From JANLSE01 sp038214135 (lineage in GTDB: Bacteria; Chloroflexota; Chloroflexia; Chloroflexales; Roseiflexaceae): a DNA stretch of 5,846 bases. The notes beneath the pieces are model-generated. The model was not told the origin of the DNA. It saw nothing but the letters and a program-made list of their open reading frames with translations, and made no database searches. Positions 1 to 5,665 of this stretch are shown here, piece after piece. A program made the position numbers and the translations under genes. The stretch is from positions 1-5,846 of the forward strand of contig JBBQSD010000229.1 of assembly GCA_038214135.1 (NCBI GenBank), in the 5' to 3' direction. Every line of letters begins with the position of its first letter. Within the stretch, counting starts at the first letter, position 1.

Positions 1-51
1 CTTGATCGTCCTCGAGGTAAAACCAGATCCGAAACCACTCAAGAAGTAGTG

Positions 52-648
52 TCACAGCCCAAACAAGCGCTCGGTGGCAACATTCCATCCTGCGATGATT
101 GCAGTAGGAACAATTGCCTTCCCACGATAGATATGCTCAGAGCGATAGACATTGCCAGCCAACAGCAGCAGTTCGATGGTGCGGCTGGCGGGATCAACAA
201 TCCAGTATTCTGGTACGCCACCAGTCGCATACAGATCCCGCTTCTCACGGCGGTCGTAGCTGGCGGTGCTTGGTGAGGCAATTTCAATCACCAGATTTGG
301 TGAGCCAATGATTCGTTGGGAGGTAATTACCGCTGAACTTTGGTTCAGCACAACGACAATATCTGGCTGCACGATCGTATCTGGCCCGAGTTCGAGATCA
401 ATCGGCGCATGAAAAACACGCCCATGACCGGCGAGTTGGATCTGTTGCATCAAGAAGTAGAAGATATACCCACTTGCCGTTTGATGGTCGGTTCCAAGCG
501 CTGGAGCGATACGCAGTTCTCCATGAACAAGCTCATAGCGTACTCCATCGTTCGGCAGGCACTCATAATCGGCTATCGTCCAATGCCCATCGATTGGCGG
601 AACAAGGTGTGTCACTGGCCCAGCAACCGGCAAAATATCAGTGGTCAT
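52..648 (-). CDS. Uma2 family (DUF820) predicted endonuclease
   Basis: A 198-residue protein of the Uma2/DUF820 family (PF05685), which adopts a restriction-endonuclease-like PD-(D/E)xK fold; the cellular role of the family is largely unknown. The family signature is complete. RYELVHGEL (residues 37-45, E39) comes first, then QPDIVVV with the likely catalytic D96, then LVIEIASPST with E122, then DRREKRDLY with K136, followed by the hallmark GVPEYWIVDP (144-153). The length is typical for the family, so the gene looks intact. The ATG at 648 is preceded on the minus strand by AAGGAA about seven bases upstream, which supports this start. It lies 73 bases downstream of a second Uma2 gene on the same strand and may be cotranscribed with it. 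The 51 bases beyond its stop hold nothing I can name. The family call is firm; substrate and function are not known. Confidence 0.93.
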   Translation of the reverse strand: MTTDILPVAGPVTHLVPPIDGHWTIADYECLPNDGVRYELVHGELRIAPALGTDHQTASGYIFYFLMQQIQLAGHGRVFHAPIDLELGPDTIVQPDIVVVLNQSSAVITSQRIIGSPNLVIEIASPSTASYDRREKRDLYATGGVPEYWIVDPASRTIELLLLAGNVYRSEHIYRGKAIVPTAIIAGWNVATERLFGL

Positions 649-664
649 CTGCAGTTCCTTTTGG

Positions 665-728
665 TATTACCAGATTGCCAGATTACTGGGTCAATCGAAC
701 AATCACTCAATTACTCAATCATTACACC
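665..728. repeat. Degenerate octamer-phased tract
   Basis: Successive 8-base units in one register fill the gap between the two Uma2 genes: tattacca, gattgcca, gattactg, ggtcaatc, gaacaatc, actcaatt, actcaatc, attacacc. The cores are GATT or its complement AATC, and the orientation switches midway while the register of 8 is kept. The tract runs into the stop codon of the upstream Uma2 gene at 722-724. The same style of tract occurs at 1540-1635, 5260-5331 and 5542-5573. Confidence 0.7.
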
Positions 729-1333
729 GTCTCATCTGGCGAACCAGCGAAGAACGTAGTGATAGCAGCGCGGAATGGCAGTGTCGGTGAGGCAAGCTCG
801 TCGGTGCCAGCAAAGGTTGTCGTCTGGAGATACACACCCGCTGCGCTATCGGGCTGTGTTAGCACCAAGACATCGCGGGTGGCGGGGCGCACGATCCAGT
901 ATTCGGCAAGCCCGGCGCGGGCATAGGCGGCTCGCTTGATCTCCATATCCTTTTCGATGTTGCCAGGCGAGAGGATTTCGACAATTAATGCCGGAACGCC
1001 ATTGATCCGTCGATCATAGATCATGCCACGCTCGGCAGCAGCGACAACGACAATATCGGGCTGCACGGGATCACAGCTAGGCATGAGTAGGCCAATTGGT
1101 GCGAATGCAACCAGGCCAAGCTGTGGATCTTCAATCTGGGTTTGCAACAAACGGATGATGCGGCTTGCAATCCACTGATGGAAGAAACTGGGTGCTGTAG
1201 TCATATACAGAACTCCATCGATCACCTCATAGCGATGGCCATCGTCGGGTAGCTGCGACCAACGGGCATAGTTCCAGGTAGCATCAAGCGAGCGCGTCAC
1301 AAGTTCAGGGAGAGTAAGGGTTTCAGTTGACAT
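722..1333 (-). CDS. Uma2 family (DUF820) predicted endonuclease
   Basis: A second Uma2/DUF820 (PF05685) protein of 203 residues, a diverged paralogue of its downstream neighbour. Conserved points are HRYEVIDGVL (33-42, E36), QPDIVVV (91-97, D93), ALIVEILSP (115-123, E119), MEIKRAAYARAG with K133, and AEYWIVRP (143-150). All residues expected for a PD-(D/E)xK nuclease core are present, so it appears intact. The ATG at 1333 has a strong AAGGAG ribosome-binding site seven bases upstream (minus strand: GGAAGGAGCCATAG before ATG). It is divergent from the CARF operon that starts at 1648, and its stop codon sits at the edge of an octamer tract. Uma2 genes often occur in multiple copies in Chloroflexota and cyanobacteria. 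I see nothing in the protein that ties it to CRISPR function. Confidence 0.93.
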   Translation of the reverse strand: MSTETLTLPELVTRSLDATWNYARWSQLPDDGHRYEVIDGVLYMTTAPSFFHQWIASRIIRLLQTQIEDPQLGLVAFAPIGLLMPSCDPVQPDIVVVAAAERGMIYDRRINGVPALIVEILSPGNIEKDMEIKRAAYARAGLAEYWIVRPATRDVLVLTQPDSAAGVYLQTTTFAGTDELASPTLPFRAAITTFFAGSPDETV

Positions 1334-1360
1334 CTATGGCTCCTTCCATGCAGTTATCGT

Positions 1361-1366
1361 ATTGTA
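1361..1366 (-). promoter_or_regulatory. Possible -10 box for the Uma2 genes
   Basis: Read on the minus strand this is TACAAT, one mismatch from the sigma70 -10 consensus, 27 bases ahead of the Uma2 start at 1333. No convincing -35 is seen at the usual spacing (AATTTG at 17 bases; TTGGTG only 14 bases away), so this is a weak call. Confidence 0.25.
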
Positions 1367-1420
1367 CCATGGCTCCAGATCACCAAATTGTGTGATGATT
1401 TGTGCCATAGGTCTCATACT

Positions 1421-1547
1421 TTGTTTGAAAGCATGGCGGTGGCTGATGCTACGCTGGTGTGTTCCTGTTCGCATGGTGCTTTTGGTTTGCCGCCGTGTGC
1501 TGCTACGGGCGTTATTCTATGCAAATTATGGGTCGTTCTACAATCAG
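1421..1547 (+). repeat. Diverged intergenic module, upstream copy
   Basis: This 127-base stretch aligns by eye with 5352-5549, on the other side of the CARF cassette. Shared blocks, in order, are TTGTTTGAAAG, CGGTGGCTG, TTCCTGTTCGC, GTGC, GCCGCCGT, TGCTGCTA, TATGG and ACAATCAG. Hand alignment gives roughly 70% identity with almost no gaps once a 72-base internal duplication in the downstream copy is removed. Both copies end at the beginning of an octamer tract. The module fills most of the gene-free interval 1334-1647. It presumably contains the operon promoter, but I see no clear -35/-10 pair there. The function of the module is unknown. Confidence 0.75.
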
Positions 1548-1635
1548 TTCATCATGTGATCGGTCAATCACATAATCCCGCAAAGATCAACCATCAATCA
1601 GGTCATCGGTTCATCATCAATCAGTCAATCGGTTA
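1540..1635. repeat. Degenerate octamer-phased tract before the CARF operon
   Basis: ATC cores recur at 8-base intervals, with the first five in strict phase (ATC at 1543, 1551, 1559, 1567 and 1575). After two irregular spacings the phase is mostly regained (1597, 1605, 1613, then 1620 and 1628). Flanking bases vary, with CAATCAG and CAATCGG among the commonest forms. The tract ends directly before the ribosome-binding site AAAGGGG (1635-1641) of the first operon gene, so it would lie within the 5' leader of the operon mRNA if transcription starts upstream of it. Confidence 0.6.
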
Positions 1636-1647
1636 AAGGGGTATGCT

Positions 1648-3075
1648 ATGGCACCACCGACGCATGAGCAGATTGCTGCCTTTCAATCGCGCCTGCCAGC
1701 CTTTCGCGCGAGTATTGCGCCGGTGTTGGCCGAGTATGCTATCGCCACATGTGATGGCCTGATTATTGCGGCCACTGGCCAGGCTGAGACGGCAGCGTAC
1801 CTGGTTGGTGCTCTCCAACCGCCACGTCTGGCCTATATTCCCACGCCTGGTACCGAGAGTTTTGCTGCCGATCTCAAACAGTATCTGCCCGATTTGGCCG
1901 ATTACCTGGATGAGCAGCTGAAATCCTACCATCAGCCCGCCACCCCCGATGATACCCAGGGGATCTATCTTGCGCTCAAAGCGATTCTTGCGCATTGGCC
2001 CAGCCAGGGTGCCTATTTTGTGGATATCACCGGTGGGCGCAAGCCTATGTCGGTTGGGCTGGCCCAGGCTGCCCACCTCTTCCCGCATGTCTACCCTGTG
2101 TATGTTGGCAGCGACTACGATGCGGCCAGGAACCGATTTGTTGATGGCACACAGCACTTTGTCATTCCGCCCGATCCCTATGCCATCTTTGGCGATCTCC
2201 AGGCTGCGGAGGCCGAGCGCCTGTGGCACGCACACGATTACGCTGGGGCACACAAGATCTTCACCGATCTTGCTGGGCGAGGCGCTTCCGCTGATCAAGT
2301 GCGCTATCGGGTGTTAGCAACGCTGGCCGATGCCTACCACTGTTGGGGTGAATTCGCCCTCACAGATGCCAAAACGCGGCTGAGCATCGTGCTTGCCAGT
2401 ACACTGCCAGCGCAGTTGGTGCCATTCGAGCCGATTCTGCGGCAGCAGGCGGCCAGCCTGAATCGGCTGAGTACCACTATTCTGCGCGCCTCTGGCCAGG
2501 ATCGTATCGCTGCGCTGAAGACACTTGCCGATCTGCCGCGTATGCTCGATCTGCTGGGCACGCTCGATAGTGGTGCACGGCGCAATGAACAGCGCCAGGA
2601 TTATGATACCGCTGCACTGCTCCACTACCGCTGCCTGGAACTGATCAGCCAGCATCGATTGGCGACATGGGATGTGCTCAGCGAATATCCCGATTTTCGG
2701 AGTGTCATGCGCCGCATCCCCGATCTCGATCAGCGCTACCGCACCATCGAAGATCTGATTGGTTTTCAACCACGCGGCCTGCCATTTCCTGGTCGCAATG
2801 GCAAAATCCCGCCGCTGGCCCTGTTCAATGGCTATATGCTGCTTGCAGCGCTTGATGATCCGTTGGTGCGCGGCTATGATATTACCCAGATTCGGGATCG
2901 TGCTGAGGCCCGTAATAAGAGTATCCTGGCCCATGGCTACCGGCTGATCGATGCACACACATACCAGCGCTTTGCAGCAGTTGTCGATACGCTGCTCGAC
3001 CGCTTTTTACAATTGGGCAACCAGGATCGTGCCGCCTGGGAAGCGGCCTTCCGCTTTGTTCCGCTTGCAGCCTAA
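1648..3075 (+). CDS. CARF-HEPN CRISPR effector ribonuclease, TIGR02710-like
   Basis: A 475-residue protein matching the pattern of the TIGR02710/Cas_Cas02710 family of type III CRISPR accessory proteins, relatives of Csm6 and Csx1. Such proteins bind cyclic oligoadenylate through a CARF domain, which activates a HEPN RNase in the cytoplasm. The CARF part spans about residues 33-175: a first strand GLIIAATG (37-44), then the ligand-site signature FVDITGGRKPMS (124-135). A helical linker follows (about 180-300). The C-terminal half has a conserved-looking YDTAALLHYRCLELISQHRL (319-338) and ends in RNKSILAHG (422-430), which fits the HEPN Rx4-6H motif with R422 and H429. The ATG at 1648 has AAAGGGG six bases upstream. 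It is the first gene of a four-gene operon, and the next gene starts 13 bases after its stop. The CARF call is firm and the HEPN activity is inferred. The ligand (cA4 or cA6) cannot be read from sequence. Confidence 0.88.
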   Translation: MAPPTHEQIAAFQSRLPAFRASIAPVLAEYAIATCDGLIIAATGQAETAAYLVGALQPPRLAYIPTPGTESFAADLKQYLPDLADYLDEQLKSYHQPATPDDTQGIYLALKAILAHWPSQGAYFVDITGGRKPMSVGLAQAAHLFPHVYPVYVGSDYDAARNRFVDGTQHFVIPPDPYAIFGDLQAAEAERLWHAHDYAGAHKIFTDLAGRGASADQVRYRVLATLADAYHCWGEFALTDAKTRLSIVLASTLPAQLVPFEPILRQQAASLNRLSTTILRASGQDRIAALKTLADLPRMLDLLGTLDSGARRNEQRQDYDTAALLHYRCLELISQHRLATWDVLSEYPDFRSVMRRIPDLDQRYRTIEDLIGFQPRGLPFPGRNGKIPPLALFNGYMLLAALDDPLVRGYDITQIRDRAEARNKSILAHGYRLIDAHTYQRFAAVVDTLLDRFLQLGNQDRAAWEAAFRFVPLAA

Positions 3076-3088
3076 TAGGATGAGGATC

Positions 3089-4096
3089 ATGACGGAATCT
3101 GAGAAGCGCCGTGGTGGTGATCGGCGCAGTAGTATGCTCACCTTTCAGCGGCGCATGTTGGTAGCGCGGCGGTTGATCCGTGGCACGGCAACAACCGCAG
3201 CTCTCGTACGGGCGGCCAGGGATGCCCAAGGGCCAGAAGCCTACCCCGCTGATGCCGCTGCGGCCGTGCGTCATGATATTGCCGCCCTACGCGATATGTT
3301 TCTGTGTGAGATTAGCTATCAGCGAGCACATGGCTATCGCCTTGACGATCCCGGCGATCTGGCGCTGCTGGATCTGCCAGATGCCGAATTAGAAGCCCTG
3401 GGCTTCCTACTCAGTACCTTTGCGGATGGGATCTTGCCGAATGCAACCAGAATTGATGCGCTGCTGGATAGAATTATCGGGTTGCTGCCGGAAGCGCGCC
3501 GGGTGCAACTGCAAACTGCTTCAACCCACCCGCGCCTGGAGCAACCCCGTTCGGCGCGCACCCCCGAACAGACGGTGATTGAGCGGTTGAAGCGGGCGCT
3601 TGGCAGATCACAGATTGAGTTCGAGTATATCTCCTCCTATGCCAGTTCTGGCGAGATGATTCACCACACGGTCGCCCCCCACGATCTGGTCTATCGCGAT
3701 GGGCATACCTACCTGACCGGCTATTGCCTGAAGTGCCGAATCCGCGAGTTGGTCGATACCCATATTACCTATCGGGTTGATCGGATGGTGGTTGGCAGCC
3801 TGCGCGGATTACCGAATCAACTGCCTGCTGGGGTGGCCACGCCACGCCGCTACCAGCTACGCTACTGGCTGAGCCCGCGCGTGGCCGCTCGCCGCGATAT
3901 TGCGCTGTGGTTTCCCGATAGCCACCCAGAATTTCTCGATGATGGCTCGGCGTTGGTTCAGGCGCAGATCAGTGATCTGTGGCAGGCACGCCAGGTGTTG
4001 TTGCGCTATCGCGAACACTGCCGCGTGATCGAGCCACCAGAACTGATTGCGATGATGCAGGAGAGCATCGAGCAGATGCGCCAAATCTATCAATAA
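3089..4096 (+). CDS. WYL-domain transcriptional regulator
   Basis: A 335-residue protein with the layout of WYL regulators. There is an N-terminal winged-helix region (about 16-85, probable recognition helix VRHDIAALRDM at 60-70), a helical linker (about 95-145), a WYL domain (about 161-240) and a WCX-type C-terminal extension (about 253-330). In the WYL core HDLVYRDGHTYLTGYC (198-213), the eponymous motif reads T207-Y208-L209, so the tryptophan is replaced. WYL domains are thought to sense nucleic-acid or nucleotide ligands and are often found beside CRISPR-Cas and other defence genes. I chose the ATG at 3089 because GGATGAGG sits just upstream and it leaves a 13-base gap; the longer reading from 2951 would overlap the CARF-HEPN gene by 125 bases. 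The gene lies between two CARF effectors, which suggests it controls this operon or the array. That role is inference. Confidence 0.85.
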   Translation: MTESEKRRGGDRRSSMLTFQRRMLVARRLIRGTATTAALVRAARDAQGPEAYPADAAAAVRHDIAALRDMFLCEISYQRAHGYRLDDPGDLALLDLPDAELEALGFLLSTFADGILPNATRIDALLDRIIGLLPEARRVQLQTASTHPRLEQPRSARTPEQTVIERLKRALGRSQIEFEYISSYASSGEMIHHTVAPHDLVYRDGHTYLTGYCLKCRIRELVDTHITYRVDRMVVGSLRGLPNQLPAGVATPRRYQLRYWLSPRVAARRDIALWFPDSHPEFLDDGSALVQAQISDLWQARQVLLRYREHCRVIEPPELIAMMQESIEQMRQIYQ

Positions 4097-4114
4097 TGTG
4101 AGGATCAGGTTTGT

Positions 4115-4876
4115 ATGAAGTCGTCAGCAGTGCTCGATAGTGTTCGACAATTATTTGAGCCACGCGGCCCGATTCCGGTGCTGTTCATTCTTGGCTCAAT
4201 TGCACTCTCCATCCTGGGCAGCGCGATCTATCAACTCTTGACGAATGTGCTCGGCGATCAGCCCTTCACGCTGATCACCGTGGCGATTGGTGCCGTCGTG
4301 ATCTTCTTGTTTGCGATCACCGGCTTACGCTGGGCGATCGCACGGGTGACACGGGTGTCCATTCCACCGGTGGTGGTCTCACCAGAGCAGCGGGCCGCGC
4401 CACACAGCGCGCTGATTCTGCCGATCGGGCTGCGCGCTGACGGGCCGGAGATGCCGATTGCGCGCTGGCATGCACGGGGCGGGCGGCTCCGCCATTGCTG
4501 GCTGCTGGCCTCACCCCAGGCCGAGGCCAGCGAGAAGTACCGCAACCTCCGTCAATGGTTGGTCGAGGCCAATGTGGTCGTCCATCCGCTCTCTGTCGGC
4601 GATGTGAACCAGGCGGAGCAGAGCTATCGCGCCATTCGCGAAGCGATTGGTGAGGCCCGCTTACTGCGTGGAGGCACGCCACTGATCGTTGATATTACCA
4701 GCGGGACAAAATCGATGACGGCTGGTGCCATACTTGCCTGTTATGAGGAACGTACCACAGTCCAATTCTTGCCAGCTCCCTACACGGCCGCCGGTGCGCC
4801 GGTGACGGCGACAAATGCGGTCCAGGAGCCCATTGCGATCATGCTCCGGCAAACGTCGGGCGAGGAGATTGTATGA
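4115..4876 (+). CDS. Two-TM membrane-anchored CARF effector
   Basis: A 253-residue protein with two hydrophobic helices followed by a CARF domain. TM1 is about residues 19-42 (PIPVLFILGSIALSIL core) and TM2 about 51-74 (LITVAIGAVVIFLFAITG core), joined by a short loop, NVLGDQP. Basic residues follow TM2 (RWAIARVTR, 72-80), so by the positive-inside rule both termini face the cytoplasm. The CARF part (about 96-245) has a first strand HCWLLASP (127-134) and the signature IVDITSGTKSMTAG (191-204), closely parallel to DITGGRKPMS in the first operon gene. No enzymatic domain is visible, so the helices are probably the effector part. The nearest concept is the Cam1 type of CARF-membrane protein, which depolarises the membrane when bound to cyclic oligoadenylate; Cam1 has one helix rather than two. 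It starts 18 bases after the WYL gene and overlaps the next gene as ATGA. Confidence 0.82.
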   Translation: MKSSAVLDSVRQLFEPRGPIPVLFILGSIALSILGSAIYQLLTNVLGDQPFTLITVAIGAVVIFLFAITGLRWAIARVTRVSIPPVVVSPEQRAAPHSALILPIGLRADGPEMPIARWHARGGRLRHCWLLASPQAEASEKYRNLRQWLVEANVVVHPLSVGDVNQAEQSYRAIREAIGEARLLRGGTPLIVDITSGTKSMTAGAILACYEERTTVQFLPAPYTAAGAPVTATNAVQEPIAIMLRQTSGEEIV

Positions 4877-5256
4877 CCATTCTGCTCTTGAACTATGCGC
4901 ACCCATTGCCCGAAACACAGGCAGCACGGCTGACCAGTATGCTTGGTGAGGAAATGACCGTGCGCATGATCGCCAGCCAGGTGGATCGTGAGCGCCCGAT
5001 TGCAGAAATCGCGCAGGAGTTAGCCGATGCCACGGATCTGACGGGTGAGCAGTGGCAGACTCAGCCAATTGTGGTGAACCCACCCAGCTTGGCACCGTTG
5101 GCCTTGGCGCTGATTGCAGAGATCCATGGTCGCAGTGGTGGCTTCCCGGCCATGCTGAACATTCGCCCGGTGGCCAACTCCGTCCCGACCCGCTACGAAA
5201 TTGCAGAGGTGGTCAATCTGCAAACACTGCGTGAAGCAGCCCGCACCAAGCGTTAG
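4873..5256 (+). CDS. csx15: Csx15-like small CRISPR-associated protein
   Basis: A 127-residue soluble protein that I recognise as resembling Csx15, a small family found with type III CRISPR systems and CARF effectors, predicted to be a CARF-derived ring nuclease or a cyclic-oligoadenylate binder. Visible features are an N-terminal hydrophobic strand and turn TILLLNYAHPL (2-12), a conserved-looking central block VVNPPSLAPLALALIAEIHG (67-86) running into FPAMLNIRPV (91-100), and a C-terminal YEIAEVVNLQTLREAAR (108-124). The ATG at 4873 overlaps the stop of the membrane CARF gene (ATGA), with GAGGAG five bases upstream, so the two are probably translationally coupled. As last gene of the operon it fits an off-switch or buffer for the cyclic nucleotide signal. 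The family name comes from memory of the motif pattern; a hypothetical small CARF-like protein is the fallback reading. Confidence 0.65.
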   Translation: MTILLLNYAHPLPETQAARLTSMLGEEMTVRMIASQVDRERPIAEIAQELADATDLTGEQWQTQPIVVNPPSLAPLALALIAEIHGRSGGFPAMLNIRPVANSVPTRYEIAEVVNLQTLREAARTKR

Positions 5257-5259
5257 TTC

Positions 5260-5331
5260 GATTACCAGATGATAGGATGACGTGATTGCTGGATTACTCG
5301 ATTGGCAAATTGCCAGATTGCCAGATTGTCT
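5260..5331. repeat. Perfectly 8-base-phased degenerate tract
   Basis: Nine consecutive 8-base units lie in one unbroken register: gattacca, gatgatag, gatgacgt, gattgctg, gattactc, gattggca, aattgcca, gattgcca, gattgtct. The consensus is about GATTGCCA; GAT starts every unit but one. The tract begins three bases after the csx15-like stop codon. It is the first part of the 452-base gene-free region between the operon and the CRISPR array. Confidence 0.8.
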
Positions 5332-5351
5332 GTGGTATCTGCCAGGATATG

Positions 5352-5549
5352 TTGTTTGAAAGAGCGTCGGTGGCTGGTGATCCCCAGTGCATTCCTGTTC
5401 GCTGAGTGCCAACGGCGCGCCGCCGGACATCCCGAAACCTAGGTGCTTCGCAAACGTCAGGCATTCCTGTTCGCTGAGTGCCAACGGCGCGCCGCCGTAT
5501 GCTGCTAGGGGTGTTGTTCGATACAGGGTATGGTTCAGCTCACAATCAG
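5352..5549 (+). repeat. Diverged intergenic module, downstream copy with insert
   Basis: This is the downstream counterpart of 1421-1547. It opens with the same TTGTTTGAAAG and closes with the same ACAATCAG at the edge of an octamer tract. It is 198 bases long; removing the internal 72-base duplication (one 37-base repeat plus a 35-base insert) leaves 126, against 127 in the upstream copy. The two copies therefore bracket the four-gene CARF operon in direct orientation. No gene is supported in this stretch. Confidence 0.75.
5389..5497 (+). repeat. Perfect 37-bp direct repeat around a 35-bp insert
   Basis: Copy 1 is 5389-5425 and copy 2 is 5461-5497; they are identical over 37 bases, from GCATTCCTGTTCGCTGAG to GGCGCGCCGCCG. 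They flank a 35-base insert (5426-5460), giving a period of 72. Each copy contains a 10-base palindrome, CGGCGCGCCG. The homologous site in the upstream module (1459-1495) is single and has no insert. The geometry is nearly that of the CRISPR array 250 bases downstream (period 73), although the sequence is unrelated to the CRISPR repeat. Confidence 0.9.
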
Positions 5550-5573
5550 CCAATCGGCCAATCAACCAATCAC
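5542..5573. repeat. Octamer tract, CCAATCNN units
   Basis: Four units in register: acaatcag, ccaatcgg, ccaatcaa, ccaatcac. This is the complementary orientation (CCAATC) to the GATTGCCA units at 5260-5331. It occupies the same place after the intergenic module as the 1540-1635 tract does after the upstream copy. Confidence 0.7.
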
Positions 5574-5619
5574 CACCGAAACACCATGCATGTTTCAACA
5601 GTGCCCATATTCTGGCCAG

Positions 5620-5629
5620 TTTCGCGAAA
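5620..5629. promoter_or_regulatory. Palindrome upstream of leader promoter, possible operator
   Basis: TTTCGCGAAA is a perfect 10-base inverted repeat ending seven bases before the candidate -35 box at 5637. A regulator such as the WYL protein of this operon could bind here, but palindromes this short also arise by chance several times in a window of this size. Confidence 0.25.
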
Positions 5630-5636
5630 AGCAAAC

Positions 5637-5665
5637 ATGACATTGGTCATTGGTTATGGTAGAAT
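5637..5665 (+). promoter_or_regulatory. Candidate CRISPR leader promoter
   Basis: The -35 box ATGACA (5637-5642; one mismatch from TTGACA) and the -10 box TAGAAT (5660-5665; one mismatch from TATAAT) are separated by exactly 17 bases. An extended -10 TG lies at 5657-5658. Transcription would begin near 5672, about 37 bases before the first CRISPR repeat, and proceed in the direction expected for crRNA production. Confidence 0.6.

Noticed and set aside
1388..1636. Small plus-strand ORF encoding an SCSHGAFGLPP-type peptide
   Set aside because: It lies entirely in the repeat module and octamer tract and lacks a ribosome site. Its likeness to the peptide encoded at 5387-5662 (SCSLSANGAPP) follows from the DNA repeat rather than from a conserved gene.
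1633..2298. Long minus-strand ORF opposite the CARF-HEPN gene
   Set aside because: A shadow of the GC-rich coding strand; no recognisable motif and it covers the ribosome site of a well-supported gene.
2951..3088. 46-residue N-terminal extension of the WYL protein starting at 2951
   Set aside because: It would overlap the CARF-HEPN gene by 125 bases, has no clear ribosome site and adds nothing like a WYL regulator N-terminus; the ATG at 3089 follows GGATGAGG and the previous stop.
5319..5341. Possible terminator hairpin after the csx15-like gene (CAGAT...ATCTG)
   Set aside because: Only a 5-base stem with a loop of about 10 and no following T run; it arises from the octamer tract.
5389..5497. 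Calling the 37-bp repeats a second CRISPR array of the normal kind
   Set aside because: Only two copies, no ATTGAAAC-type end, no sequence relation to the true repeat, and a related single-copy site exists upstream at 1459-1495. It is kept as a possible ectopic integration instead.
5020..5643. 207-residue minus-strand ORF
   Set aside because: Antisense to the csx15-like gene, then through repeats; low-complexity composition, no domain, no ribosome site.
5387..5662. Small plus-strand ORF across the 37-bp repeats with a duplicated SCSLSANGAPP peptide
   Set aside because: GTG start without a ribosome site, runs through the repeats, the octamer tract and the leader promoter. The 72-base period is a multiple of three, which keeps frames open by itself.
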